Assembly: GCA_945874895.1 (NCBI GenBank)
Contig: CAMCIC010000016.1
Location: 1 to 64,000, forward strand
Reading direction: 5' to 3'
Length of the DNA: 64,000 nt
Source: Akkermansia muciniphila
Lineage (GTDB): Bacteria; Verrucomicrobiota; Verrucomicrobiia; Verrucomicrobiales; Akkermansiaceae
The notes under the pieces were generated by a model that was not told the DNA's origin, ran no database searches, and was given only the letters and a program-made list of their open reading frames with translations. Below, piece by piece: positions 44,451 to 52,784 of this stretch (position 1 is its first letter; every line of letters begins with the position of its first letter). A program made the translations under genes and the position numbers.

Positions 44451-45905
44451 TTATGGTTGGTGAAAAACGATAGGTAAGGAAATCTGTCCGTATCGGTTTA
44501 CGGCTGTGAGAGCGATTGCATCCATTCGGGGGATCGTAGTGCCACCGCTTTCCGTAGGGCAGATGCGGAGGGTTTGCCACTGTGATCCGAGTCGACCCTG
44601 TATAGCGATTTTATGGGTGGAGTGATCGCCGGTTTGCCACTGTATGACGATGGTGTCTTTTTTTCGTTCGGCTGTGACGCTGGGCGCCATGGGAACAGAG
44701 CGGTTGAGCCAGTTCATGGGAGGAACCAGTGCGGGAGATGGGTAGATTTTTTTTAGATGTTCTTGGATGTTATCGCGATTTTTCATGATGGCACTGACGC
44801 TCCAGTGCAAATGTCCTGGGTGGTCTTTTGTGGCGCGACTCAGTTGGAGTTGTGCGATGATGTCTTCGGCCTTGCGGCCCGGATCCTCGCTACTGCCGAT
44901 GCGCGATGTGGCGATGCCCGGCCACACGGGACGATGACCTTGTTGGCGCCACCATTCGAGCAGAAGCTTGTAGCTTTGTGGTCCTTCCATGCGCCAGTAG
45001 AGTTGGGGGGCGAGGTAATCGCACCAACCCTGACTGAGCCATTTTTTCGCATCGCAAGCGAGGTCTTCGTAGGCGTTGAGGCTGGCCGTGGTTCCGGCGG
45101 GAACTCCAGGTTGCCAGATGCCGAAGGGGCTGATGCCCACCCTTACCCATGGTTTGACAGCTTTTACCTTTTGGTAGAGGTCGCACATGAAGGAATCCAC
45201 GATGTCTCTTCTTTGCTGGTTGCTAAGTCCATCAGCGAAGCGCTCGCCCTTGTTCGGGTAGGGATAAAAGTAATCATCGAGATGAATGCCATCCACATCA
45301 TAGCGTTGCAACACATCGATGATTGCGGATAATGCGCGCTGGCGAGATGCTCCAAGAGCGGGATCGCACCAGATCATGTTGTGATAGTGTTTGGTCAACT
45401 GTGGCGCACTGCGTGTGATATGATCGCTGGAGGGAATGGCAGAGGAGTGGGAAAGTGCGCGAAAGGGATTGAACCAAGCGTGCAGCTCGATGCCGCGCAG
45501 TCGTGCCTCGCGGATGGCAAATGCCAGCGGATCATAGCCCGGTGACTTTCCCATCGATCCTGTCAACCAGGGCGACCACGGCTCGAGGGGGGAGGAATAA
45601 ACGGCATCGCACTGTGGACGTATCTGAAAGATCAGGGCGTTGAGATGAAGCGATTGCATCCGATCCAGAATGGCCCGCATCTCGGATTGCTGCTGCTCTG
45701 CTGTGAGTTTGCTCGAACTGGGCCAGTCGATGTTGTAGATGACAGCCGCCCATGTGCCGCGGAATTCACGAGTCAGTTCCGGAATTTTTTCACGCGTGGG
45801 TAGCAGTGGTTGGGCATGAAGCGCATGAGCACCGAGGACTGCCCAAAGCCATTTCCACCCACGGCATTTCTTGCCCATCGAAAAAATGCCTGGGAGCGGG
45901 ATCAT
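44451..45905 (-). CDS. GHL10/DUF187 glycoside-hydrolase-like protein (DigH-like)
   Basis: A secreted protein of 484 residues. A signal peptide (about 15-31, KWLWAVLGAHALHA) precedes a barrel with the GHL10 hallmarks: EFRGTWAAVIYNIDWPSS, LNALIFQIRPQCDAVYSS, LRGIELHAWFNPFRA, the acidic motif DVDGIHLDDYFYPYP, and WCDYLAPQLYWRM. The E. coli relative DigH (YngK) cuts denuded peptidoglycan glycan strands, so a periplasmic cell-wall role is likely. The C-terminal about 90 residues are beta-rich (possible fibronectin-like domain). The next genes upstream are other probable wall or peptide hydrolases. Confidence 0.85.
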   Translation of the reverse strand: MIPLPGIFSMGKKCRGWKWLWAVLGAHALHAQPLLPTREKIPELTREFRGTWAAVIYNIDWPSSSKLTAEQQQSEMRAILDRMQSLHLNALIFQIRPQCDAVYSSPLEPWSPWLTGSMGKSPGYDPLAFAIREARLRGIELHAWFNPFRALSHSSAIPSSDHITRSAPQLTKHYHNMIWCDPALGASRQRALSAIIDVLQRYDVDGIHLDDYFYPYPNKGERFADGLSNQQRRDIVDSFMCDLYQKVKAVKPWVRVGISPFGIWQPGVPAGTTASLNAYEDLACDAKKWLSQGWCDYLAPQLYWRMEGPQSYKLLLEWWRQQGHRPVWPGIATSRIGSSEDPGRKAEDIIAQLQLSRATKDHPGHLHWSVSAIMKNRDNIQEHLKKIYPSPALVPPMNWLNRSVPMAPSVTAERKKDTIVIQWQTGDHSTHKIAIQGRLGSQWQTLRICPTESGGTTIPRMDAIALTAVNRYGQISLPIVFHQP

Positions 45906-45920
45906 GCGATAGAGGAGCGA

Positions 45921-47021
45921 TCAGCCGTTCAGTTTTTGCAAGGCCTTAGGCAGAAAGATGCCATCCTTGCGGATCAGTTTGCCATCGAAGTAAATCTCTC
46001 CGCCGCCCGTGTCCTTGCGCTGGATGCAGACCATGTCCCAGTGCACCTGTGAGCGGTTGCCATTGTCTGCTTCCTCGTATGCCTGTCCCGGTGTAAAATG
46101 AAAAGATCCAGCGATTTTTTCATCAAAGAGAATGTCTCGCATGGCATGACGGATGTGCGGGTGAAAGCCCAAGGCGAATTCACCAATGTAACGTGCTCCC
46201 GGATCCGAATCCAGAATGTGATTGAGCTGTTTGGTTTTTTCTCCCGCTTCCGCCTTGATGATTTTGCCTTTCTCGAAGGTCAGTCGAATCGCATCAAAGG
46301 GAATTCCCTGATAGATGGTGGGGGCGTTGTAGGAGATGACCCCTTCCACCGAATCCTTCACGGGCGCGGTAAAAACCTCACCGTCGGGAATGTTGGCGGA
46401 ACCACCGCAGGGGATTGCTTGAATGTCTTTGATGGAAAATCGAAGATCCGTGCCAGGGCCTTTGATGTGAACAGCATCTGTCTGATCCATCAACTTTTTC
46501 AATGCATTCATCGCGGGGCGCAAGGCTTTGTAATCAAGCAAACAGGCGCGGAAGTAAAAGTCCTCGAAAGCTTCCGTGCTCATGCCTGCTTGCTGAGCCA
46601 TCGATGCCGTAGGCCATCGCAACACACACCACTTGGTTTTTTTGACACGGTGATCGATCACTGGCCGGGTTTTGCCCATGGCGAGTTTCATACGCGCCGC
46701 GGGCACGTCGCTATTTTCCGCGATGTTGTGGGAGCCACGCACCGCGATGTATGCGTCCATGTCCTTCATTTCATGCAATAGATGCTTAGCGATCAGCCCA
46801 TACTGGTCCTCAGTGGCTCCGATCATCATCTCACGGGATAGGCGGCTCGCATGAAGGCGGATCAATGGGATGGCACCCACGGAGCGAGCTTCTCTAATGA
46901 GCGCAATTCCGATGCTTTCCGGAGCATCATAAAGATCGAGGAGCACCTTTTCTCCTTTTTTCAAGGAAGTGGAGTAACGAACCAGTTGTCGAGCGAGTTG
47001 GTCAATGCGGGTATCGTGCAT
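45921..47021 (-). CDS. aminopeptidase, M29 family
   Basis: A 366-residue cytoplasmic metallopeptidase of the AmpS/AmpT (thermophilic aminopeptidase) family that removes N-terminal residues from peptides. Ligand residues are visible: Glu in [11 protein letters not shown], Glu in [12 protein letters not shown], the segment [27 protein letters not shown] with two His and an Asp, and a conserved Tyr. No signal peptide is seen. The ATG at 47021 is used. The gene lies between the GHL10 and GH25-like genes, all on the minus strand with short gaps (15 bp and 64 bp), and may help recycle wall peptides, which is inference. Confidence 0.92.
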   Translation of the reverse strand: MHDTRIDQLARQLVRYSTSLKKGEKVLLDLYDAPESIGIALIREARSVGAIPLIRLHASRLSREMMIGATEDQYGLIAKHLLHEMKDMDAYIAVRGSHNIAENSDVPAARMKLAMGKTRPVIDHRVKKTKWCVLRWPTASMAQQAGMSTEAFEDFYFRACLLDYKALRPAMNALKKLMDQTDAVHIKGPGTDLRFSIKDIQAIPCGGSANIPDGEVFTAPVKDSVEGVISYNAPTIYQGIPFDAIRLTFEKGKIIKAEAGEKTKQLNHILDSDPGARYIGEFALGFHPHIRHAMRDILFDEKIAGSFHFTPGQAYEEADNGNRSQVHWDMVCIQRKDTGGGEIYFDGKLIRKDGIFLPKALQKLNG

Positions 47022-47085
47022 GACCTGAACTTTGACTCATTCCGCTGAAAGGTCAAAGCGATACTTCACACAGGGTAGCAAAGTA

Positions 47086-47937
47086 TCAGCGCAATGGGAT
47101 GCCATGACGAGTCCAGAGCATCTGAAGTTCGGCGGGGCTGCCGCGGAAGATGTTGCGTTCGACAGGACGATCGAGGTTACCGAAGTAGGGGCTGAACCCG
47201 CGGTATACCTTGGGAAGTGAGCGCCGGTTTGTCCATTCCACGCCACCGTATTGCCAAATCGACCAGTTGCGCCAGACATTGTATTGATGGGTGAGCCCCG
47301 TGGGTGTCTCGGGAGCGGGGAATGCCTTGCATGCTCCGGTATTGTGCGAATACAGAGCCGCCCAGTAGGGACTACGACGCAGGCGGTTTTTCACAGATTC
47401 AGGGGTGTTGTGCAGGGTGACCCGCAGGTGTTCGCTATTTTCGAGGTAAATCACGCAGTCGACACCAGTGCTTTGTTTGACGCGGTCAAGAAACTGGATC
47501 ATTTGCGATGTGGTCGAGTTGGCGTCAAAGTCCGCGCACAAAAGCAGGTGGCTTTGCGCCCAATCGCGACTTTGTGCCAGAGCTTGAGCACGTGCCACCA
47601 TTTGATCTGCCTGACGGATCATGCTCACCGATTGCGTGGTTCTGTAGTAAACGCCCACCATCATCCGCTGGTGATCCGCAGAGCGCAGGAAATCGGCACA
47701 TTTCTCATCGAGCTCGCCGCCTTTTCCCACGCGGGCGATGAGGGCTACCGCACCGTTGTCACGCAGAGCGGATACGTCGTGTTCGCTGTATCCTCTGCCA
47801 CCTCGTTGTTTCTCTTTTGGGTCGTAGGCGGAAACGTTGACGATCTCTGTTCTGCCCCCAGTCGCTGCGCCTCCAGTGCTGCATTGGCTGAGCATGAGTG
47901 CAAAAAACGCGGTGAAGATCAGGCGATAGAAAATCAT
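47086..47937 (-). CDS. GH25-like lipoprotein
   Basis: A predicted lipoprotein of 283 residues. The signal peptide ends in a lipobox (MLSQC, Cys19). The rest looks like a GH25 (lysozyme-type) barrel: NVSAYDPKEK early, ALIARVGKGGELDEKCADFLRSA, MVGVYYRTTQS, LLLCADFDANS on the usual catalytic strand, YWAALYSHN, and the late WRNWSIWQYGGVEW typical of the family. On the catalytic strand, GH25 enzymes usually carry D-x-E; here it reads D-F-D, so activity is uncertain. The C-terminal region VERNIFRGSPAELQMLW is family-like. A short-arm hairpin overlaps the stop. Confidence 0.72.
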   Translation of the reverse strand: MIFYRLIFTAFFALMLSQCSTGGAATGGRTEIVNVSAYDPKEKQRGGRGYSEHDVSALRDNGAVALIARVGKGGELDEKCADFLRSADHQRMMVGVYYRTTQSVSMIRQADQMVARAQALAQSRDWAQSHLLLCADFDANSTTSQMIQFLDRVKQSTGVDCVIYLENSEHLRVTLHNTPESVKNRLRRSPYWAALYSHNTGACKAFPAPETPTGLTHQYNVWRNWSIWQYGGVEWTNRRSLPKVYRGFSPYFGNLDRPVERNIFRGSPAELQMLWTRHGIPLR

Positions 47938-47997
47938 GAGAAGATCGCAACAGAAAAGTCCGGTGGGTGCAAGCGTGATCCTGGTATCGCTGGCGTA

Positions 47998-48345
47998 TCA
48001 GTAGAGCGGCACGGACGCGTCGATTTCCCGCGACCATTGGTCGATGCCACCTTGCAGCGAATAAACTCGTGCACAGCCTTGGCGACGCAGCCATCGCGTC
48101 AGATGAAGCGAGCGAACCCCATGATGGCAATAGATGACCAGTGGGTCGTTGACACTCTGCAGCAACAAGGGACCCGCTTCGGGAAATTGGGACAGTGCCC
48201 AATGTCGCGCAGGGTCGATGCGATTGAAATGCCACTCATCGGCTTCCCGGCAGTCGATCAGAGAGATCATTGCCTTTTCTGTGAGGAGCATGGCCAGTTG
48301 CGCGGGCGTGATCTCCTCGGCATCTTCGGGGTCGGGCAGCATCAT
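47998..48345 (-). CDS. single-domain rhodanese
   Basis: A small sulfurtransferase-like protein of 115 residues with the active-site Cys73 in VIYCHHGVRSLHL, a preceding LIDCREADEWHFNRI block (substrate loop side) and GGIDQWSREID at the end. It has no signal peptide and lies in a run of cell-wall genes, overlapping the L,D-transpeptidase by four bases. A role in sulfur transfer is possible, but the target is unknown. It differs from the rhodanese in the sulfur operon, which is membrane-bound. Confidence 0.9.
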   Translation of the reverse strand: MMLPDPEDAEEITPAQLAMLLTEKAMISLIDCREADEWHFNRIDPARHWALSQFPEAGPLLLQSVNDPLVIYCHHGVRSLHLTRWLRRQGCARVYSLQGGIDQWSREIDASVPLY

Positions 48346-48950
48346 TCGACAATCACAGGTGTGCCGATCCGGGCGTGTTCGAAAAACCTCTCTGCGATGG
48401 CATCGGGCATGCGGATGCAGCCGTGCGATGCGGCATAGCCAGGTAAATATCCCGTGTGCATGCCGATTCCTCCATTAAAACGAAGGAAGTTTTTCATGGG
48501 GGCGGGGTAATAAATGCAACCGGAGGGAACTTTATCCACGCGAATGTCTACATTGTCATTGACCATCGCCCCGGTGGCTTTGTCTTTGAAAACACCATAG
48601 ACGCTGGAGTGGTGGTCTTTGTCTTTTTCTGATACCTTGTATTTTCCGGGAGGTGTATTTGTTCCTTCCTTTCCTGTCGAGATGCGCGACACACCCACCA
48701 GCTTCCCACTCTTGTAGAAAAAAGCTTTTTGCTGAGATCGGCTGATGCGAATCATGGGGTCGCCTTCGACTCCATCACCGTCCCAGTAGGAGACATCGTC
48801 AGGAATCGCCGGTGCAGGGCCGCTACCGTGGGAGGAATACTGCAAAGGCCCCAAGCCCGCGAGATAGTTGCCTCGTGGATTGGCTGGCTGGTTTTGGTAG
48901 CAAGAATTCAGCAAAACACAGAGAAAGGCTGGAAAAAAAAGACGATGCAT
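48342..48950 (-). CDS. L,D-transpeptidase, lipoprotein
   Basis: A 202-residue protein with a lipoprotein-type signal (LCVLLNSC, Cys17) followed by a YkuD domain. The catalytic signature MHTGYLPGYAASHGCIRMPD has the His and Cys of H-x(n)-SHGC-R. It would form 3-3 cross-links in peptidoglycan or attach proteins to it. The strand IRISRSQQKAFFYKSGKLVGVSRISTGKEGTNTPPGKYKV is the usual substrate-binding face. The ATG at 48950 is used; an upstream in-frame start at 48998 adds 16 residues with no signal-like features. It overlaps the following rhodanese gene (4 bp) and is divergent from the unknown gene at 49123, with 172 bp between the starts. Confidence 0.92.
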   Translation of the reverse strand: MHRLFFPAFLCVLLNSCYQNQPANPRGNYLAGLGPLQYSSHGSGPAPAIPDDVSYWDGDGVEGDPMIRISRSQQKAFFYKSGKLVGVSRISTGKEGTNTPPGKYKVSEKDKDHHSSVYGVFKDKATGAMVNDNVDIRVDKVPSGCIYYPAPMKNFLRFNGGIGMHTGYLPGYAASHGCIRMPDAIAERFFEHARIGTPVIVE

Positions 48951-49122
48951 GATGAATGAGAACGCCGATGTTGTAAAACAGGCGGCAGACACGGTCAAGC
49001 GGGCAATTCCATTCCTTGCGAGACGCGAGGCCAGAGCACAACGCGATGAGGCGGCTTATTTCACCGAGATTTCACGTTCACTTCGCAATCGCTTCATACT
49101 CCTGCGGCAATGTCGTGCCGTT

Positions 49123-50766
49123 ATGAAAATCAAAACATGCATCGGCTGCGCCTGTCTTATGGCGCTGCCCCCAGTTGTGGCACAGGAGTTGCCTTCCGTT
49201 ATCCCTGGCAGTGTGACTCTCCCGTATGAAATTCTGCGTGGTCTAGAAATGAATCACGCTGCCCCCAAAGCAAAGGTGGAGTTCCCGGGCATTGTCACCT
49301 GCGCGAAGTATCAGGTCGATGTTTCCACATCACCCACCACGATCCTTGCATCGATGACGGTACAGCATTTTACGGATTCTCTGTCGAGCGTTCCCTTGCT
49401 ACCGGAAAACCTCTCCCTGACTGAGGTATTGCCTGCTGACGCAGCACTTTGGGTCAAGGATGGGATGCTGCAATGGATCAGTCAGGAGAAAGGCAAGCAG
49501 GAGATCCGTTTTCGTCTGAGTCCTTCCCATCCCGATCAGTTGGTCACTCTGCCCTGCGTCAGTGCGAGTCTGTCATTTACCGGATTAGCGCCGGGCCAGA
49601 TTGTGGTTTGTGAGATCGATGACACTACGCATACGCTCTCTCCGTCCGCATCGGTGGGCATTCCCGCACGCGGAGCGAAAATTTCGTGGCAAGTCGCATC
49701 GCCCTCGGCGCAAGAGGTCTTACCTCCTAGCTTGTGGCACTGGCGTCACGAGGTGGTGGCTGTGGAAAACGATGGCGCGCTGGCGATGACTTGTTTTGCA
49801 CATGCGGAGACGCAGGAGGGAGATACCCGCGAGGCTCACTTGCTCCTTCCTTCCGGTGTCAGTCATATCGTCGCCAAAAGTGAACAATTGGAATCTCAGC
49901 AGGTGCATCGTGAGGCCGATGGTTCACAAAGATTGTCTTTGCGTTGGAAAGGGGATCGGCAGCTCCACCGCACTGTTGTCTTAGAATACCAGAAGCGTGT
50001 CAGTTCTCTGCAATCGCCATGGTTGCTCGAGGCTCCTCGTGGGCAAGCGGAAAAGCCCGACATGGCCCAGTTCCACCTGGCGGATCAAGCTCTGCGGAAA
50101 TTTTCCGCGCCTGGTATGAAGGGACCATTCACCGCGCAGAGTCTATCGCAGTCCATGAGTCAACCACTGCAAGGACGCGCGTATTTTCTGATCGATGCGC
50201 CTGAGGGACCAGTGGCACTGGAGCAATCCATTATGCCTGTGGCCAGCACCGCGGACGCGATGATCACCAAGGCATGTTGGGAGAGTCGAATGGAGTTGGA
50301 CGGTTCCTCTCTGACTACCGGACAACTTGACGTGCAGTATCGGAACGGTGCTCGCTTGCCACTGCGCTTGCCGGAAAAGGCCGTGCTTCTGAGCTGTTCG
50401 GCTGATGACCGAGATGCGGTTTCCCTCATGCCAGCAGCAGGCGTGTTGGAAATCATGCTGCCCACTCATGGGCAGGTTATGGGGTCCGCCAAGCTAGTCA
50501 TTTCCTACACCGAGCGCCGTGAAAAGTTTGCCCCGCTCGACGGCCAGTTCAATCTGCAGCTTCCTGGCACTCCTTATTTCATCCATGCCTTGCAATGGCA
50601 TCTCTCCCTGCCGGTCGATTACACTGCCGAGGTTGCTGGGAATCTTACTCGTTCCGCTAAGACAACTACTGCTGCGAATCTGATTCTGTTAGAAAAAAAC
50701 CTTTGTCGCAATGAAACTCCTGAGGCGGGGATATTTTACAACCGCAAGAATCATTTGAACCACTGA
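49123..50766 (+). CDS. secreted protein of unknown function, beta-rich
   Basis: I do not recognise this gene. The ATG at 49123 gives a 547-residue protein with a signal peptide (CIGCACLMALPPVVAQE, cut near residue 21). The mature part is almost entirely alternating polar/hydrophobic residues, suggesting beta-sandwich domains, with LEMNHAAPKAKVEFPG near the start and YTERREKFAPLDGQFNLQLPGTPYFIH late. No catalytic motif is visible, and there is no C-terminal membrane segment. It ends 17 bp before the CreD-like gene, so the two form an operon. An upstream ATG at 48949 in the same frame overlaps the L,D-transpeptidase start and was not used. Confidence 0.8.
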   Translation: MKIKTCIGCACLMALPPVVAQELPSVIPGSVTLPYEILRGLEMNHAAPKAKVEFPGIVTCAKYQVDVSTSPTTILASMTVQHFTDSLSSVPLLPENLSLTEVLPADAALWVKDGMLQWISQEKGKQEIRFRLSPSHPDQLVTLPCVSASLSFTGLAPGQIVVCEIDDTTHTLSPSASVGIPARGAKISWQVASPSAQEVLPPSLWHWRHEVVAVENDGALAMTCFAHAETQEGDTREAHLLLPSGVSHIVAKSEQLESQQVHREADGSQRLSLRWKGDRQLHRTVVLEYQKRVSSLQSPWLLEAPRGQAEKPDMAQFHLADQALRKFSAPGMKGPFTAQSLSQSMSQPLQGRAYFLIDAPEGPVALEQSIMPVASTADAMITKACWESRMELDGSSLTTGQLDVQYRNGARLPLRLPEKAVLLSCSADDRDAVSLMPAAGVLEIMLPTHGQVMGSAKLVISYTERREKFAPLDGQFNLQLPGTPYFIHALQWHLSLPVDYTAEVAGNLTRSAKTTTAANLILLEKNLCRNETPEAGIFYNRKNHLNH

Positions 50767-50783
50767 CCCTCTTTTTTCCCATC

Positions 50784-51989
50784 ATGAAAATTTTACAAAT
50801 CGTCGCCATTGCTTGCATTCTTCTCGTTACTACCCTCGCCTGGTTCATTCTCGGTGCTGCCATTCAGTCCCGTGCACAGGATACAGGCCATGCCATGCGT
50901 AGCGAGGTTCTTCAGGTCTGGGGGCCTCAGTTGCAACAGTCGCATCCTCACGCCTTCTATCGTTCACCGAATGTGCCGAACGGAAAGGCTATGATCCAGT
51001 CAGAAAAAAGCCGGGTCAGAGCATTGATCAACTATGCGCCGAAAAAACGGGGGCTGACGCGGCATCGCACGTATGATGTGGACTTCCAGGGTGTTTACTC
51101 GTTTCGCAATCCCACGCGCATTCCGCAAACCTTGTTTGTGATGTTTCCCTTGCCCGAGACCCAGGGCCTGCGCGGCGTGCAGATCATGCTGGATGGAAAG
51201 GAGACCGATGTCCGGCGCAGCGGTGACGGATCGTTGGAAATGGCGGTGGAGGTGGCCGCATCGTCCGCGGTCGAGCTTACGGTGGTCTATCAGACCAATG
51301 GCACGGATGCTTGGCTCTATCGGTTTCCCCACCCCGAACGTGTGCGTGACTTTGAATTGTTCATGAAAACAAATTTTCCAGAATACGGATTTCCCGCTGG
51401 TTGCGGATCGGCCACCCGACGCGATGAGGTGGCTTGCGAATTCATCTGGGCTTATCAACCGGACGTGCTATCCGCGCCAGACATTGGCATGGAAATGCCC
51501 CGATTGCTCAACCCCGCGCCCGTGGCTTCACGCATCTCGTTTTTTGCTCCGGTATCGCTGTTGTTTTTTGTGACGGTGTTGGTTTTGTTAGGTAGTTTAA
51601 GAGGCATAGCATTGCATCCGATGCATATCTGCTTTGTGGCCGCTGGCTTCTTTTCCTTTCACCTCCTCTTCGCTTATCTGACGGATGTGATTCCTTTGTA
51701 TGTGGCATTTGCTCTGTCCGCGCTGGTATCGGTGTTGCTGGTGAGTGGTTACTTGCGGGCTGTCGGCGGACAAACATTGTTCCGCATTGCGCTGCCTGCG
51801 CAGATTGGCTACATGGTGCTCTTCAGTGTTTCGTTTTTCTTTGATGGAATGACGGGGCTCACCATCGCCATCGGCTCGGTCATCACCCTTGCTCTGCTGA
51901 TGAAAGTGACAGCTACCACGTCCTGGAAAGCGGTGTTTGCGGACAAACGACAGCCGAAGCAGCCACCCGTGTTGCCCAAAGCGGATTGA
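50784..51989 (+). CDS. CreD-like inner-membrane protein
   Basis: A membrane protein of 401 residues. One N-terminal membrane segment (about 5-27) is followed by a soluble, probably periplasmic domain (about 30-245) and five or six C-terminal membrane helices. The C-terminal block LLGSLRGIALHPMHICFVAAGFFSFHLLFAYLTDVIPLYVAFALSALVSVLLVSGYLR strongly resembles the CreD family of membrane proteins regulated by CreBC in E. coli and linked with envelope stress. The N-terminal domain (YDVDFQGVYSFRNPTRIPQTLFVMFPLPETQGLRGVQIMLDGKE) also fits that family. Function of CreD is not known in detail. It is the second gene of a pair with the unknown secreted protein. Confidence 0.8.
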   Translation: MKILQIVAIACILLVTTLAWFILGAAIQSRAQDTGHAMRSEVLQVWGPQLQQSHPHAFYRSPNVPNGKAMIQSEKSRVRALINYAPKKRGLTRHRTYDVDFQGVYSFRNPTRIPQTLFVMFPLPETQGLRGVQIMLDGKETDVRRSGDGSLEMAVEVAASSAVELTVVYQTNGTDAWLYRFPHPERVRDFELFMKTNFPEYGFPAGCGSATRRDEVACEFIWAYQPDVLSAPDIGMEMPRLLNPAPVASRISFFAPVSLLFFVTVLVLLGSLRGIALHPMHICFVAAGFFSFHLLFAYLTDVIPLYVAFALSALVSVLLVSGYLRAVGGQTLFRIALPAQIGYMVLFSVSFFFDGMTGLTIAIGSVITLALLMKVTATTSWKAVFADKRQPKQPPVLPKAD

Positions 51990-52057
51990 GACGGCGAGAG
52001 GTTTTTCGCATTCCTCGCTTGAATTTTTTCCAGAGCCCTCTCACTCTGTGTCTGCAC

Positions 52058-52131
52058 GTGCCCGTAGCTCAGCTGGATAGAGCTCCCGCCTTCTAAGCGG
52101 ATTGTCGCAGGTTCGAATCCTGCCGGGCACG
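52058..52131 (+). tRNA. tRNA-Arg (anticodon TCT)
   Basis: A complete cloverleaf of 74 bases. The acceptor stem GTGCCCG/CGGGCAC pairs fully, the D-arm is GCTC..GAGC, the T-arm is GCAGG TTCGAAT CCTGC, and the anticodon loop CTTCTAA places TCT at 52092-52094. The terminal pair of the anticodon stem (C27-A43) is a mismatch. CCA is not encoded. It lies in the gap between the CreD-like gene and tmk. Confidence 0.96.
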
Positions 52132-52148
52132 CTTCGCTTTTTTGGATC

Positions 52149-52760
52149 ATGGCTCAGGAATCTGCATCTCAGGGGTTGTTCATCGTTCTGGAAGGAATCG
52201 ATGGCACAGGGAAATCCAGTCATGCCAAACGACTTGCCAGTTATTTTTCCTCGTTAGGACGCGAGGTGGTGCTGAGCCGTGAGCCGACCGATGGACCATG
52301 GGGAAAAAAATTGCGCGATTCGGCCTCGACTGGTCGGCTCGAACCCACCCTAGAATTGGACTATTTCTTGCGTGACCGTCGCGAGCATGTGCAGCAATTG
52401 ATCCTTCCCGCTCTTGCCGATGGCAAGGTGGTGATTCTCGATCGATACTATTTTTCCACCATGGCGTATCAGGGAGCACGTGGCTTCGATCCACAGGAAA
52501 TCCGCCGTCGCAATGAGGAATTCGCTCCCATACCGGACTGGCTTTTTATCCTCGATGTAGAGATCGATACGGCCTTGCAGAGAATCGGCCATCGCGGCGA
52601 TACCGCGAATCATTTCGAACGGCGGGACGCTTTGCAGCGCTGTCGCGAAATTTTCTTGAGCCTACGGGATGAGCCTTTCGCTCGGGTCATTTCCGCTGAG
52701 GGAAGCATGGATGACATCGCCCACCGCATTGTGGATTTCCTCGAAGAGCCGAAAGGATGA
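52149..52760 (+). CDS. tmk: thymidylate kinase
   Basis: Phosphorylates dTMP to dTDP, needed for DNA synthesis. 203 residues. The P-loop GIDGTGKSS is in FIVLEGIDGTGKSSHAKRL, DRYYFSTMAYQGA holds the DR(Y/H) motif, and REPTDGPWGKKLR is the substrate region. The LID segment (QRIGHRGDTANHFERR) has several Arg. The ATG at 52149 starts 17 bp after the tRNA. The next gene begins 24 bp after its stop. Confidence 0.95.
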   Translation: MAQESASQGLFIVLEGIDGTGKSSHAKRLASYFSSLGREVVLSREPTDGPWGKKLRDSASTGRLEPTLELDYFLRDRREHVQQLILPALADGKVVILDRYYFSTMAYQGARGFDPQEIRRRNEEFAPIPDWLFILDVEIDTALQRIGHRGDTANHFERRDALQRCREIFLSLRDEPFARVISAEGSMDDIAHRIVDFLEEPKG

Positions 52761-52784
52761 CACAACTTTGCGCGTATCTGTGCA

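Noticed and set aside
47030-47087. Two short inverted repeats (CTTTGAC/GTCAAAG and GATACTT/AAGTATC) at the end of the GH25-like gene
   Set aside because: Arms are only 7 bp with long loops and no T-run, so a terminator or operator cannot be supported.
47251-48438. A 395-codon plus-strand frame over the GH25-like and rhodanese genes
   Set aside because: It spans two well-supported minus-strand genes and their gap, and the translation is unlike any family.
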